A stretch of DNA of 64,000 nt, taken from NCBI RefSeq assembly GCF_021018805.1, contig NC_086254.1, forward strand, positions 4,141,001 through 4,205,000, in the 5' to 3' direction. Shown here in pieces: positions 18,361 to 32,970 of the stretch (the stretch's first letter is position 1; the number at the start of each line of letters is the position of its first letter). The notes beneath the pieces are model-generated. The model was not told the origin of the DNA. It searched no databases and saw only the letters and a list, made by a program, of their open reading frames with translations. The translations under genes were made by a program, and so were the position numbers. Source of the stretch: Prinia subflava. Its lineage: Eukaryota; Chordata; Aves; Passeriformes; Cisticolidae.

Positions 18361-20928
18361 TTTTACCGAGCTCAGAAATAAATAGGGAAAAAACCCACAA
18401 ACATCCTCTGAAAGCTGGGATTTTGGGCGGTTTGACCATCGTGCCAGCCGTCTCTCGCCCTTTTCTCGAGGGGGCAGATAAGAAGGTGAGAAGTGCGGTG
18501 AGCTCCGTGCAGGTTTGTCACGCTCGCTAACCCTGCTCCTTGCTGCCCTTGGGATCAGCCTGAGCTCCTCAAAGTTTGGGTTTTCTCGTGGGTCGGTGCC
18601 TTGGCCTGAGCTGTCCTGCCCTGGCCGTGTGTCGGAGCGCACACCTGGCAGCCAGGCTGGCCTGAGAGGGGCTTATCTTCCTCTCTGCTTACCTTGGCTC
18701 TGATGGACAATAACCTGCTGCTCCCAAAGGCCTGTGTGCTGTGAACAAGGAAAACTGCTGATCCTGCAATGATACCACTTTCTGCAGCTGCTCTGATGAT
18801 GGTAAAATTACCATTCTGTTGTGGTTATATCTTAATGGAAAGTGTTTTGTTTAATAGGAAACTGTTGCTGTTCTGTTTACAGTAGTCTGCAATTCCTCAT
18901 CGAGCTTCCCATCATGTGTTAACTTCCTCCCTGTGAGGCATCTCTGGCAGCTTCAGTTTGTTCTAGAGTTTGACATGGGATGGCTTTGAAGTGTTGCTTC
19001 CGAAACAGGATAAGGCAAGCAGAGAGCAACTATCTCATTTACTTGAAGAGAAAAACCAAAGCCAGCATACTGGGGCTGTGCTCCAACACGTCCTGTGCAT
19101 GGTTTGCTATGCGAGCCCTGTGCTTGGGCTGGGGTGCCTGGTGTGAACAGGATTAAACTCCAGGCAGAGCAATAAATTTGCTTTCCTGGGCTTCCTCCCT
19201 TGGCTTTTGCATGGAGGTCAGATCTTAGCAACCAGGAGCGTAAGCACCAGGCTTTTATCATTCCAGCAAGGAGTTCAGGCATGTCATGGTTTGATATGGT
19301 CTGAAGGCTGGGCTTTAAGTCACAGCAGGTACCAGGTCACTGGGTCCCAACAGATTTCTTTCCTTGAGGGAAGCTGTGTTCCCTGGCGTGAAGTGCCTTC
19401 TGTCTGGAGCTGTCTCCAGCTATTTCTCCTTAAGTTTGGGATGACTCTTGTGGGTTGGAGTAGGGTATGTGTGGGTGCTCCCAGGACAGCTCCTGGCTCA
19501 GAGAATGTGGGCAGAGCTGCCCATGCAGGTGCTTCTGGAGCAAAGCTGCAAGGGGACCTCACCTGTCCTGGCATTGCCTCAGAGAGTAGTGAGTCTCCCC
19601 ATCACTCCACACAACCAGAATGTGCTGTAGTTCTGTCATGGCTTTCAAACCCTGTGCTGCTGCTCTGTGCTCTCTAATTAATGTGTTCATTAAGCCCTAA
19701 ATGTCTTTGCCTGATACAATTAATTGTCCTTGCACCAGCTAGATTTTCAAGGCCCAGCTTTTCTTTTGCTGGGAAGGTGTTGTGGGATTTCCCTTCCCGT
19801 GTTGGGCTCTTGTAGGGTGGCTGCAGAAGGAATGTCCTCAGCCTGCAGCAGAGGGGATGTCTAGAAGGATGGTGTCACAGTGTTCTCTTTGCTGGAGCAA
19901 GAAGCACTATTTAGGCAGTGTCACGACAAAAATTTCCGTGGTTTAGACCTTGGCTGGGTGTGAAGAGGTGGCACTGTGCTGTGTCATTCTGCTTCAGCCT
20001 GCAAGGCTCTGCTTGCAGGGTAGAGCATCTCTTTTTGTTGATATTTGTTCCCTGAAGTTACTGAAGGATGTGTTAACCCTGTATTTGTGCCACTTTCTGA
20101 TGAACTATGGAAAGAATAGTTTTGTCTGAAAGCCAAATCTTCTCTTCAGTGTCAATGCTGACCTTAGAGAGCCTTTATAGAGTCATTGCTGCCTAGGGAC
20201 AGGGGAAGGAGAAACTTCCTTTGTAAGAGGCTTCAGGAAAAGGCTGAGGTTGCTGGATGGCTTTTAGCAGGTTGGTTTTGGTCTCCAGAGGAGGAATCTG
20301 CCAGGCCAAGGGGCAGAGAGGAAAATCCAGGCACACCAAGCTAGTGGATAAGGGATGTGTGTTGGTAAAGAGCTTGGTGTGAGGATTTTGTGAGTGCTGG
20401 AGCTGTGGAAGGCAGTTTGGTAGGATCTGAAATCAATGTGTGCAATTAGTCTGCCTTGGGAAGATGCTGGAGGGAGGATACCCTTTAGTGCCCTAAAGCA
20501 CAGGTGGGTGATGGCCACGTGCCCTGTTGAGGTTCAGCTGCTCAAAGCCCTGACAAAGGCTGGGTGTAGGGGAGGCAGGTTCTGCCTACGTGAGAGATCT
20601 CCCTTGGTTCCAGGGCCCTGTGGGGGTGCTGAGTTAAGCAACACAAGTAGGTGAAAGGGAAATGTTTTGTGTCAAGTCAGCAGCAGAGCCCAGCTTTGGG
20701 CAGCATCAGGCTATAGTAGGAGCTCTCCTGAGTGGGAAGGAGGATGGGGAAGCAGAAGTTTTGGGTTTTTTTAGAATTTTTGCCTCTAACTTGGGATGGG
20801 GGAGACTCCTCCTGCAGAGCCTCTGGCAGATGCTTTCTGCTACTCAGCCCTGCCACTGCTGCAGCTTGGCAGGTGGAGAGGGAGGCTCAGGAAGCTGAGC
20901 CATCCCTTTGCTGAAAAAGAGTAAAGAA

Positions 20929-20973
20929 ACAAGTTACTCCTTCATCTTTGGGATGACAAGTTACTCCTTCATC
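20929..20973. repeat. Duplication of ACAAGTTACTCCTTCATC
   Basis: The 18-bp sequence occurs at 20929-20946 and again at 20956-20973, a 27-bp period. It lies in CAMKK1 intron 1. Confidence 0.9.
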
Positions 20974-23690
20974 AAGGCCTGAGCTGTCAGTGTAAAAGCC
21001 AAGTAGAGAGTTGGTATGAGGTAAAATCTTATTGGCTTGTGTCTTAAACTGTAGCGGAGACTCTTCTGAGGACAACCAGGTATTCAGTAACCCTTGTAAA
21101 AATTCTTCCCCTCATGTCTTTGTCTTCATGGTTGTGCCTCTGATTTTCAGTACTTTTTTCCTTTATTTGCAGGGTGGGAAGGCACGGGATGTCACTTGCT
21201 TTAAGAAGCAAACATCCAGCATGGAGGAGGGTGACCCAGTCACCAAAATTATGTGGTTGAAAAAGGAATGTGTGTGGCTGGCTGTGGGAATGACTGAAGT
21301 GTGCAAAGCAATTGTTGACATAACGCAGACATAGAGGCAGGTCTGATGATTGATATGGGATATTGGTGATGGATAAAGTATCAGGTACAACCAGTAAATG
21401 AATGATACCAAAAAATGCCATGTGATTGAGCATGTAATTTTAATTAAGACAGTGGTTAAGCTTAACATGGTTGGAGAAAAGTATCTAAAACCTTCTAAAG
21501 AGAACAGATACTAATAACTGATAAATTGGAGAAGGATAGTAATCTGAAACATGGTATGGTGGGAAGGAGCTACAGTGATTTTCATCCATGTGTGGGAGGG
21601 TGGCTGTTGATTTGTGGTGGTGGGTGAGGTGTGAGTACATGTGTTCCAGCCCTTCAGAAACAGGGATGTTTCTCAGGCTTGTGTATTTGGCCATAGGTGG
21701 TGACTTTACAGATTGAGTCCTTAATCACAGAGAAAGATTTTATAGACTGCGTCATTGAGGCTGAGGTGCAGTCAAGGACTGCAGAACTTGCAGTTCTAAC
21801 TTGCTTAAGAATTTGCAGCCTGGATTTGTTGGTCACTTTTTCTGCTGGTTTAAGTTTTTATGAAGATTTTCGTGTTTCATTGCACTCTTCAGTTTTATTA
21901 TCTATTTTATATATTCATACCTATTTTATAATATATCTATACCTGTTAGATATTCACTTTGTTTTATATTTTTGACACGAGTTGTATGGATAGAAACAGA
22001 GGGAGAAGCACAAATGTCATACCTGTCAAGTACCTGACATTGGAGAAATTTTGTATTTTATTTGTTGTTTTCAGGTGCTGGTGTCCCCAGATAGGGGAGT
22101 TCTCCTGAAAGCCCAAACCCTTTTGAGGACACAGCTTCTCAGTAGGCTGAGCCTGGCAGCTGAAGGGCAGAGCTGTCCCATGGCAGCTGGGAGCTTCATA
22201 TCCCACAAAGCTGCTGGTTTAGGGAGTGAACCTGGCCAAGTATGAACCCTTGTGTTTTATTTCTTGATGTCATCCAGTGCATGAGCTGAGTCATGCTTTG
22301 TGCATAAGGTGTGGTTTTTTTAAGATTTGTTTCTTTTGGGTTGCTGCCCTGGGAAGGCGTTATTTTTGGGTGAGTACTGCTGAAATAGTTGCAGTTCTCT
22401 TTGCTAGAATCCGTGTGGGATTAATTTAGGCTGCTTGTGTCTGGGGTGATTTGAGTGTTTCTCTAGAGTATTGGCTGTGAAATGTTGTGATGGCTTCTTC
22501 AGTATTGTTCAGAGAGTTGATGGTGAAGCTGTTAGCTGGTTAACAGTGACTGCTCTAATTATTCTGGTGTGAGTCTAAGCAGCAAAGCTGTGATGTTCTG
22601 GAGCAGCACTTGAATATGTGTCTTTGAGATGCAGACATGCTTCTCCTTTTCCCTGTTCCTGTGCTGTAGTCTCTGCACAGCAGCCATGTGTATGCTTTGG
22701 ACAAGCAGAAAAGCCATGGAAGTTCATCTTTCCATGCTGCTGGTACTGGTGCCCAGTGGCAGCTGCTTCCCTGAGGGCAGTGGAGCCAAATTCAAGGCCT
22801 TACATTTTTCCTGCCTTCTGCAATTCCCTGTCTCCAGTGGTTTCCACTCACTCACAGCAGTATAAGTGAGGACTAAGTCCCATCCTTTTTAGAGCTGGGA
22901 TGTTGGTGGGAGTCGTTGCAGAGCAGAGATGGGGCAAAGGGGCCTGTATTAAGCACAGAGCCCTGTGCCAAGGTGGAAGAGCAGATCCCTGAAGCCTGCA
23001 GTTCCTGTGCAATATCCCATGAATGTTTTTGGGGTGTGCTGATTGTTTTTCTCAGCCAAGCAACACTGTGATTTTGTGACCTTGTGAGGACAGAGCATTA
23101 AGCTCTGGGGAAACCCAGGCTAAATAACACTTTCTGAGGATGTGATGGTGTTGTATGTGTGACTGGGATTGAGGTGAGAGTGTGAATCAGTGGTACCAAG
23201 GGATGTGGGATCATCCTACCCTGGTGACCTGGACTGTGGTGCCTGTGTGTGACCGTTCAGTGCTGTGCTGGACCAGTGCTCCCACTCAGGTGCTGCTCTT
23301 CTCCTGCTGGTGTTCCTCAGCTGTGCCTCTGCTGCAGAGATTGGTCACAATTTTGTCTTGCAGTCTTGTGAGTGCAGCAGAGCTCAGACCACCCACTCCC
23401 TGGTTTGTCTTGGTTTTGCTTAATTTTTGTAGCGTGTATTTATTAACTCAAAGACTATTTTGCTGTCATGAGACTTTATTGTGGGTGCCTGTCTCTTCTT
23501 CCCCTCTCCCACTCCCAGCAGTTGTTCAGATTTCCATTCTATGGAACAGAAATGAGTCCTAAACCCCCAAAAGAGCTGCTGAGGATGGATTTGCTGTACA
23601 CAAATAACATGGGCACAGCCCTCTGAAGCCCACAGCTGGAGGCTGTCACATCCACAGTAGATAAAGCGGAAGGAATTGAGCAGCAGTAGC

Positions 23691-23714
23691 AAAAAAAAAA
23701 AAAAAAAGAAAAAA
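23691..23714. repeat. A17 run followed by GA6
   Basis: A homopolymer of seventeen A is followed by G and six A. It could be the tail of an old retrocopy in + orientation, but the sequence before it matches nothing I recognise. Confidence 0.9.
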
Positions 23715-26700
23715 GCCAGCACAGCTTTTCAGAGTGGTGTGTGCGTGTGTGTACCTACCTGAGGCTGGCTGTAATTATCACAGCTCCCACGCTGTCCTGC
23801 TGTTGCATCCAGCTCTGTCAAAGTTACTCTCAGCCACCTCCTGCCTTTGTGCTTACTCACCATGGTACTGGCAACACACAGGCACTGCCAGAGCTTTTCT
23901 CCTGCCCCTGCACCTCCTCATGTGCTGGATGCAGCTGGTGGCCTTAGTGTGCTCTAACGTGGTCTCAGAGAGAATTTGGGATGCTCAAAGGGACCCCTGC
24001 CTAGAAGAGTCTGTAGCTGTTGCTTCATGCTGGGTATCTGCTACCAGACCCTCCCTCTCCCTCATTCCAGCCTAGCCCATGGAGTCTTGACTGTTTGTGG
24101 ACAAGAAGCTGAAAGATGTGTGAGCTGCCTCCTCATTAGGAGCCTGGCAAGGATGTGATCTGAGGATGAACCACAGCTCCACTGGGGAAGGAGGCTTCCT
24201 TCCTGCAGTGTGTGAGAAGTGATTGATGGTAGCATGAAAGAAAAAGGATGAATTTATCTCTCAATGAGTTGAGTGCTGCATTGGAGAGGTGTATTCTATT
24301 GCTTCTGAGCTTCCTCCCCTGTCTTTTGTCAGTGCTTACAGGTCAGTGTGGAGAAGCTGGGAGGGAGGGAGAACTGGGTTTGGATACTAGTGATGTATAG
24401 AAGGTGGTAACCCTATGCCAAAGAAATCAAGGTACTTGAAAGACAGTAGGACCTGGTGCAGTGTTCCTATGACAAATTATTATAGGTGGAAGCAAACCAC
24501 TTAAATGAGTCAAGTCTTAATTTTGACACTTCCTAACACCTGGTTTTGGAAATGCTGTCTGGGTAGTGCTGTTCTGGGATATTATTTGTGCTGGAACCAA
24601 GGGTTTGGGTCTATTTGCTAATGGTGTGCCTGCTTCAAGTGGCAGCATGAGGACAGGAAATGCATCTGCTGACCTCTCACTGGTGCTTTGATGCTGGAAT
24701 CTGGACTGACCTTACTGTAGCTGTCAGGCAGCTTGACTGACAAAGGTTAATGATATCTGAGGCTAGCAGGCAGAGTGTAAAACAGACCCGAGATTAGTCT
24801 TTTAGCCCTTCTGTGTCAGCACCTCATTCCCAGGCTGAAGGATGGGGCTGGAAAAGTGAAAGTTGTCCCAAGTGCAGGTTGTGAGGCCAATCCTTGCTGA
24901 GTGCAGGGGGAACAGAAACGTGTCCCCTCAGGGATATAGGGTTACTGCATGAGCAGGGTGTGATTTGTTATGACAGTGAGAACAAGGTCTTGTGGCTCAG
25001 CTTGTCCTGTGGTAGTAGTGGGCATGAATTTCAGTGTTCTCAGCTGTGTTATTAATGTGCACTTCCAGGTTAGATCAGCCATCTCCTCCAGGGTGCTTCC
25101 ACGCTCTGATCAGGCTTCTGCTTTGTCCTTTCTCATGCAATTTGATGTGAGCAGTGCTTGTAATTTGCTTTGAAGAATGGTGAAAAGGCAAGCTTTATTC
25201 ATAGCAATTGCTGGGAGTCCACTGCGATGTGCCAGATAGATTGACTGAAGTTTGAATGCAGAATGGAACTGGTATTTTTGGTTAATTTTCAGCGTTTGCT
25301 GTTTCCAAGGAGCTGAAAAGTGTCTGTGCACCACCTGACTGCCACTGGATCTGTCTTCCATGCAGAATGATTATCACAGATACCAGAGGACAGTATGAGT
25401 TTGTCCCATGTGTGGGAACTGATTCTTCTGTGGCACATCCTCTCAGCCACCAAAGGAATGAAAGAACAAAGCCAATACAGCTTTCCTTGTGCTCATCCAA
25501 ACATCTGCCTGCCTGCCTCATTGTTCATTGTTTTAAGAGCACAAACATCACAGCAGGAACCAGCATTTTCTCTGTGCAGCATCAGGCCCAGGTGATAACA
25601 ATGTCCAAAGTACCAAAGTAATGGAAAATAAGCCTCCAGATCTGAGTCAAAAAATGGCAGATGCTCTGGGGGTGCACAGAGCATGCTGTTACCTAAAGTG
25701 GTGTCTTCTCTTTGACCCCAAAAGCAGCACGTTGCTGGGCTGCCTTTGGTTCAGTGCCTGCCCAGGATCCCAGGGAGGTCCCTGGCTCTCCCTGCTCTCC
25801 CTTGCTTGCTCCATGCAGTGGGTGCACCAGCCTCCTGCTGAGGCCATGGCTGCAATGCCAAGGTATTTTTGAGGTTTTGCTGGATAAAACCACCTGCGTT
25901 CATTGAGGATGTTTTGTGGTTACTGCAAAGTGCTGAGAGTCTCATTCTGCAAAGGCCTTGTGGAGGAAATGAAACGCAGAGTCTTTAATATTCCATGCTC
26001 TTCAGGTATGAATAAAATTTTCCTTGCCCTGAAACCTTCTCCTGCTGTGAAATCCATTCCAATCTCTTCGTCTAAGACAATCAATCTCCTTCCTTTCCTC
26101 TCTCCTCCCATGTCCCAGCTTTTATGAACCTAGAAATGTGCTGACATTTCACCATCAAACTGGTTAGGGAGTTCTGCAGAGCATTTTTGCAAGTTGTCAG
26201 TGTAGCTGCCCGCAAAAGAAGGGGAAGATGGCTCGGAGTTGCTCATCACCTGGGGAATTTGGTTTTCCTAGCTGATGGCTTTCTGCAAAAGTGCCTGACA
26301 GCCTTGTCCATGTCCATCTGTTCCCCTCAAAAGGAAGGGCATGATGTTGGGGAGTCAATGAAGAAAGAGCATTGTAGTGTTTTAATGCATTTATTTTGGC
26401 AGTGCTCCGTCCTGTAGCCGATCCCTGTCCCACCACTCACACATACTGACTCGGGCCTCTCTGGAGCTGTCCCTTCCACTGTCGTGTCCTGTGGATCACT
26501 TGGTGCCTCTGCCGTTGTTGTTGTGCTTTCTTGGCAAGAAGCCTGTGCCTCACACGGAGCCCTTCCTGCTCCACTTCTCAGGAGGCTGAGCTATCCAACA
26601 CAGGAGCTGTTTTGTTCCTTTGTGGGATTTCTGCAGTAACCTGGATCGGTGGCAGGTGTGGCTCCTGAGGGGCCTGAGTGAAGCCCCTGTGCTTTCCTGG

Positions 26701-29330
26701 AGCAGGTACAGGTGACTGCACTGCTTGGGATGGACTGAGCTGAAGCTTGTTTGGTCCTGACAGTTGATACCTTGAAGCAAACTCATCCCAGCCACTCCTT
26801 ATTTGCTGACATTGAGAAACACAATTTCCAGCAGCATTTTGGCTATTCCAAAGTCCTGACCTCCTCTGAACCTTTCTGCAGCCCTGGCATCTCCCAAGCT
26901 GAGCAGTGCTGGTAGTTGGAAAATTTGAGCCAAATGACATCAGCTCTCCTGATGTCTTCCAACCTAACAGCTCTTCCTGCCCAGCCCAGCCCCATGCCCT
27001 GGGTAGACAGTCCTGTGGAGACTCACCAGAGCCAAGGCATTTGGGGGGATCTGCTGAGCACCTCCTGGAGGCAGGCAGGAAGCCAAGAGCTGGGGCACAG
27101 GCTGGTGAGCAGGAGGGGAGTGGGAAAGCCTGTCCAGAAGGGACTCTGAAGGTCCTCTGAGGCCACTATCAAGTCTGAACATCCACAGCATCACACAGTT
27201 GGGAACCTGACCTGCAAAACCTGGAGCCTTAAAGGATGTGACAGGGAAAGGAACAAACACCTCTCTGTTGTTCCCCTGGGCTCTACGGCCTTGGGAATCC
27301 ACATCCTCCTTGCCTGGCTCCTGTGCACAGCTGGGACTGCTGGGAACACTGCTGGATGTCACTGGGACCAGCTGAAGCTGGCCAAGGACTCAGTGTGAAC
27401 CAGCAAACTCTCAGAACCAAACCTGTTCCTTTACTTTGGAAGCTGCAATGAGAACACCTCCAAGGCATTGGGGAGGGTGGTGCTGATGCTGATGAGAGCA
27501 GATTCCTGCCATTAATACCAGATGGAATGCAGGTGCTCCTTTGTGGGAGAAGCTGGAAGCCTTTGGGTTCCTCATACCTCTCACAGGTGCTGGGAAGCAG
27601 CTGCTCCTTCCGTGGTGCCAGGCAGGTCCTACATCCAGCCCTGCAGCGTGTCAAACCAAACATGCTCTGGTGATTGGGCTGGGCAGAGTCTCCTGTCAAA
27701 TTATTTGTTCTGGCTGCAATTTTGTCTGCTTTGGAAACTTGTCATTTTCTAGCCTTTCGAGACCACCTCCCAGAGAGCATGGGAATTGTAAGTATTTAGA
27801 CATATAATAATGGAGTAATTAAAATCTTTAATTTTATTTTTCTTGTTTGAGTGTAATTCCTTTGATTTAAAGGGTGGTAGTAGCTAATTGGATTCTGGGC
27901 CAGACTTGCACAGGCAGCAAGGGGGAGGGACTGCAAATGAGTCTAGCCAGGAAATTGCTAATTTAAATATAGTTCTTGGTAGGGTCAGCAAAACACCCAA
28001 GGGACAAATTAAGAGTAAAATTTCTGCTGTAATGTGTTCATTTAGCTGCAGACATAATCTTAAGAAAAACAACGAAGCTTGGGAGTGAGAGGAGCAAATT
28101 TCAGGGTAGGTGTCCCTTCTGTTGGGTGTTTGTGTGCTGCTGCAGGTCTCTCCTAGTCAGGTGCATCTTTTTCCTGGCTCTGGGCTGTCTGATACATTGG
28201 CTGATCCCAAGAAGAAACCACTGAAGGGATTTTTGGGTTTGTGGGTGTTAGTGGCTTCACTGGAGGATGGCAATCCATAGTTTACATAATGCTGTGGGGC
28301 TGCTATTGCTGTTGCCAGCTTTGGCACAGATCCCCTGGATCACACTGTTCATCAGGTGGAAGGGAGATGGCCCCAGCCTCCTTGCATTGCTTGGGTTAAT
28401 GGGGGACAGCTTTCCCTGTGAGGCTGCTGCCTTCTTCCCAAATGGCTGCCTGGGGTGGTGCATCCCCTCCCACAGGCACTGACCTGTTTCTCTGGACAGG
28501 CATTCAGGGATGGGACTGGAGTCTGTGGCATGAGATGGATTCTGCCTGAAAAGAAAAGAATTCAGGGAACTGAAGCACTGGGATTGTCCCTTTGGAAATC
28601 TGCAGCCTTGTGTTTTTCCTGTTGGGACCCATGACCTTTTCACAGATGGATAAGGTCATTGTCCCTGCTGGGGACATATGTGAGGAGTAAGCAGCCAAAG
28701 CCCACGATGCAGGACATGGAGCACATCTGGAGTAACCCCTGGCTGGGAGGCAGCACTGCTTTCAAGTTTGATTAACAACATTAATTTTCCAGCCTTGCTT
28801 ATTTCTTGATTCAGGCATGTGCAGCAGAGCTCACCTACTCCTTGGTGGCACATAGGGAGCAGTCTGAGTTAGTCCTTGGCAACTGTGATTTCTCTTGAAG
28901 GCTAAGTTCAAGAAATGTTGCTGGTGATGGGAGCTGCAGAAGAGCAGCTTGTTTGATGTTTCCCAGGACCTCAGACCCGGCTCTTGGTGCTCCCTCTTTC
29001 ATTTGGACTGTGTCCCCAGGGGAAGGCCACATATTCAGGGAGGCAGGCAGAGCTTGTCGGGAATGAAGCCTGATCCCACATGCCTCCCCTCTCTGGAGGG
29101 CTGCAGAGCTGTTCACTGTAGCTGAATAAGATTCCATAAAAGCTGGGGATCATCCCACCTCGCCTGCAGTGTGTCAGCTGGAGGGAGAGCTGCCTGACAG
29201 GTCTGCAGCTGTGACCAATTGCATTGTGCATCACTTGGTTTGTATATTCTAATTAAATTGTTAATAATTATTTTCTTTTCTTTTAAAGTCCTATTAAACT
29301 GTTTTTATCTCAGCTCACAAATTTTACTTT

Positions 29331-29341
29331 CCCCCCCCCCC
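29331..29341. repeat. C11 homopolymer
   Basis: Eleven consecutive C follow a T-rich stretch and precede TCAG in CAMKK1 intron 1. The true length may differ because such runs are hard to sequence. Confidence 0.9.
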
Positions 29342-32300
29342 TCAGTTCTCTCCCCCATTCCTGGAAAGGGATCTGTGAGCAAGCAGCTGTGTGGTGTTTA
29401 CCTGCCTGCCAAGTTAAACTACAACATTTAAGCTCTGTTTTTAAAGGCTGCTTTGATTCTAAGCTCTTTGAGCCAAAGCTTGCCTTTCTTAAAGCATTAA
29501 GCACAGTGGGGCAGTGAGCTCTATTAATTGATGCTGTTGCCAGGCTATTGAAAAGTTGTAATAATGTGGCCAAATTTTCAAGTGTGGTCTAGGCTTTCTG
29601 CCTGGATGTCAAAAAGGGAAAGCTAATTACAGTGTGAACCAAGGAGAGCAGGCTGGCTGGAAGGAAATGTCATTAAGGTTCTCCTCAGGTGCCAGGTCAG
29701 CCCATGTCAAATCACAGCTGCCTCAACCTCTAAATTTCTTCCTCCTTCCGTTAAATTACTACCAAGTGATTTCTTGCAAGTGTAACCACCTTTTATAACA
29801 AGAGAATGAAAACTGGCTGTTTTCTTTAAATACAAACAATACTGCAGAAGCAAATAGAAGAGATAATTTTCTTCCCTGGCCCTGTAGCGCTGTACAGGGA
29901 GCCTGTGCTGGCTTCCTGCTGAGCCTGGGCTGTGGTCATGGGCAGTGGGGGTGTGTGGGGTTTATCCTCTCTGACAATGAGTAGAATTGGTGTTGGGATG
30001 TCTGAACTCCCCAGTTTGTCTGGCAGGTGTGGCACAAATAATGCTTCCTGCACAATGCTTGTCATGTTGCAGAGCTCAATTCCCTACAATGTTGTGGAGA
30101 CTGAAAAAACAGCTTCAGATTGGTTGTAACAAATTCGGAGATGTTCTGTCAGGGCTCCCTGAGTGACTGCTTGAAGCCAGGAGGTGCTGTCAGGAGGCCA
30201 AACTCTAAACTTTTCCTCATTATTATACCTATTTTTAAGCTCTTGGTTTCTGCAGCAGCACTCCTCCCAACATCCACTGCTGGCCACTGCTAGAGACAGA
30301 AATCAGGGCAGGGTGGATACATGGCTTGACTCAGTATGGCTTTTCCTATAAATGATCTGCTGGCTTGTTTTCTAGAAGCTCTTGACCTACATCTCAAACT
30401 TGGTGCTGGTTCAGGAGGGAACAGCAGTCACAGTTCCATAATGTACATGTGGAGAAAGCTTCATCTCTTGCAGCTCTTTCTCAGCATGGAAAGTCTTGGT
30501 ATTCACATGGGAGCTCCCAAAGGATGCAGAATTTGTAGTTCTCTCTTTAATACTTCATCATCCTCCTGAAGCGCTGAACCCTCTTGCCTAGAGGGAGGAA
30601 GATGCTCTGTTTTGAGGTCAGGGTGAGCTGAAGAGTGTCAGATCAAGGCACAAATTTATCTCCATGTCTTAAATCACAAACCTTTGAGGGAGTTGGTGGG
30701 ATGTCTGCATGTGGGTAAAGAGTGGGCAAATGCAGTCCAGCTCGAGTGCTGGCTAATAAAGAGTCTAGTACAGAAAATAAGATTCTCAGAGGAGATTTAA
30801 TAACTGGGGAGAATAATTGTAAACTACTTCAGAATATTAACCAAAGGCTGAATGCATCCAATTAGCTTAATGAAGCTGGGTGGTTGGGTTCTTTTTTTAA
30901 TCAAACAGATGGGCAAAACATTATGCACAAAAAATGAGATCTGAATACAATGAACACATTTAATTAACAAATAAAAGACAGCGAAAGGATTTGTTTTTCA
31001 ACTTAAGAAGTGAAAGCTTCTGCTGCACCAAGTATTCAAAAAAGACCCTTAAATGTCTTGGTGTCGTGAAAGGCTCACATACTTATTACTTGCAAAGGCT
31101 TGTGTGTTTGAGGTGGAGGGTCAGCCTGGGGCTGGCTGCACCTGCAGGCAGGTGAGTGGGTGCTGGAGGCAGCAATGCATCACCAACCCAAGAGTGCTGC
31201 AGAGCCACAGAGCAGTCCCTGGCTGCTGGGGTGGGCTGTCCCCAAGGCACAGAAGCAGTAACTTAAGCTCTGCTCAAGCCTCTGCTCCCAAACCTTTTCC
31301 CTGTGTGTCAGTGATCACCTCTGTTCTGCAGAAGGAGAAAGCCAGTGGTCCAGGGTTAACCAGGGCGTGAGGTCTGTGTTGGATTTATGGTGCTGGTCAG
31401 TGTCCCCAGAGTTCAGGAGACCTGTGGAGTGTTGCCCTGATGGCCTGTGCTTGTGCCATCGTGCGTGGAGCTACTGCAGCCACCCACTGTGATGCTGCTG
31501 GCCCCAGTCAGGGTGATCAATTCCCACCACTGGTTTCCCTGTCCTTGCTGCAGTGCAGGCTCCTGTTCCTGCTGGTGCCCAGTACAGACACAGCTCCTCT
31601 GCTGTCTGTCTGACCAGTTTTACTGGGCCACAGAAACCTGGTGCAAATCAATGCCTTCCCTCTCCAGATGGGAGACTCCTCTCCATACAAGTGCTTATGT
31701 AGGTGTGAAATATAGAGCTGTAATATTGGTCTTGCCAAGGCTGGGAGTGTTTGCTCCAGCCTAATAAGCTGAACAAGCCATTTTGATATTAAGCCTATAA
31801 TAATAACACCTTGTAGCTAAAGAGTGTGTTTTTCCCCATTGGTGGATTACTCAGCCCTTTTCTTTCTAGGCAGTGTTTAACAAAAGCAGGGACTTTCCCA
31901 GACTATGTTTAATTAAACACAGCTCGGAGATCTCTTCATTTCAGTGCTGTGATAATGCTGCTCTGCAGTCTTACCTCCAGGGCAGTTGTAACTTGTGCTC
32001 CGCCGGTGCATGGGCTGGGCAGGTCACTGTGTCCTGCCCAGATGTGCCTGTCCAGATGTGCCCAGTGGTGTGGAAATCCCAGAGGGGCTCACATTTGTAG
32101 AGACCCACAGGTTCCACTTGCTTTTGAAGCTGAGTATGGGCTTGGTCTGAGCTGTGTAGCCTATGCAAGTGGCAGTTCAGCCAAAATGTTTTACACTACA
32201 ACTAAAATTTGGGGTCCTAATTTCTGTCTGCTTCCTTTTCTGGTTGCTAATGTAGCTATGGGAGCATTTTGAGTGCAGTGGCCTGGTTATCAACAATTAC

Positions 32301-32936
32301 AAAGTGAAGGCTTTAATTTGAAGGCTCCTCATTTCTGCCTTAGGAGTTACCCGTGAGCAGATGGTGATATGTTCTGGTTTTGCTTATTCTTGCAGATTAT
32401 TTGCCAGATAATTTTTCTGACTAATCCTTTGGCCCATAGACTGTTTATAAACCTGGAGTCAGGTTTCGGGTAAAAACACTTGTGTTTGCAAATTTTAAAA
32501 TCTGTTCCTGTGCTGGCTTGCTGATGTCACTGTGAGCAGGAGACTTCTCTGAGTGGCAAATGCCCTCTGCACCATGGGAGAGAGGCAGCTCCTAAAGAAG
32601 AACCTCCTTCCTGTGAAGAACAATCTTCATGCCTCGTTTGGGGCTTATTTTATTTTAAAGCATGATATGGCTGAAGTCTATCTCCAGCATCAGTGTTATC
32701 ATACTGACCTCCCCTGAGGTTGCATTGCTGTTTCAGGTGGCGTGGTAAGGAGGCACTTCTGCTGCCACAGAGTTTGTGCCTTGTGCAGGTGATGCTGCAC
32801 AGCCTGGGCACAGCAGAATTTGGGGGATTTGCCTGTGTATGGCTGGGCAGGACACTGGTATCAGCAGTGGTGGGGGCACTGCAGTCACTGGCACAGCTCT
32901 CCCTGAAAAGTGCTGAAAGGCTGTGGTGATATTATA

Positions 32937-32970
32937 GTTGTTGTTATTACTATTGTCGTTGCTGTTATTG
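32937..32970. repeat. Degenerate TTG/TTA trinucleotide repeat
   Basis: Interrupted units of TTG, TTA and CTG type run for about 34 bases in CAMKK1 intron 1. Confidence 0.75.

Noticed and set aside
17695..18642. 315-codon open frame on the minus strand over the CpG island
   Set aside because: Its composition is arginine/proline/alanine-rich, as expected of stop-poor GC-rich DNA. It has no recognisable domain, and it runs antisense through the CCAAT and GC boxes and the donor.
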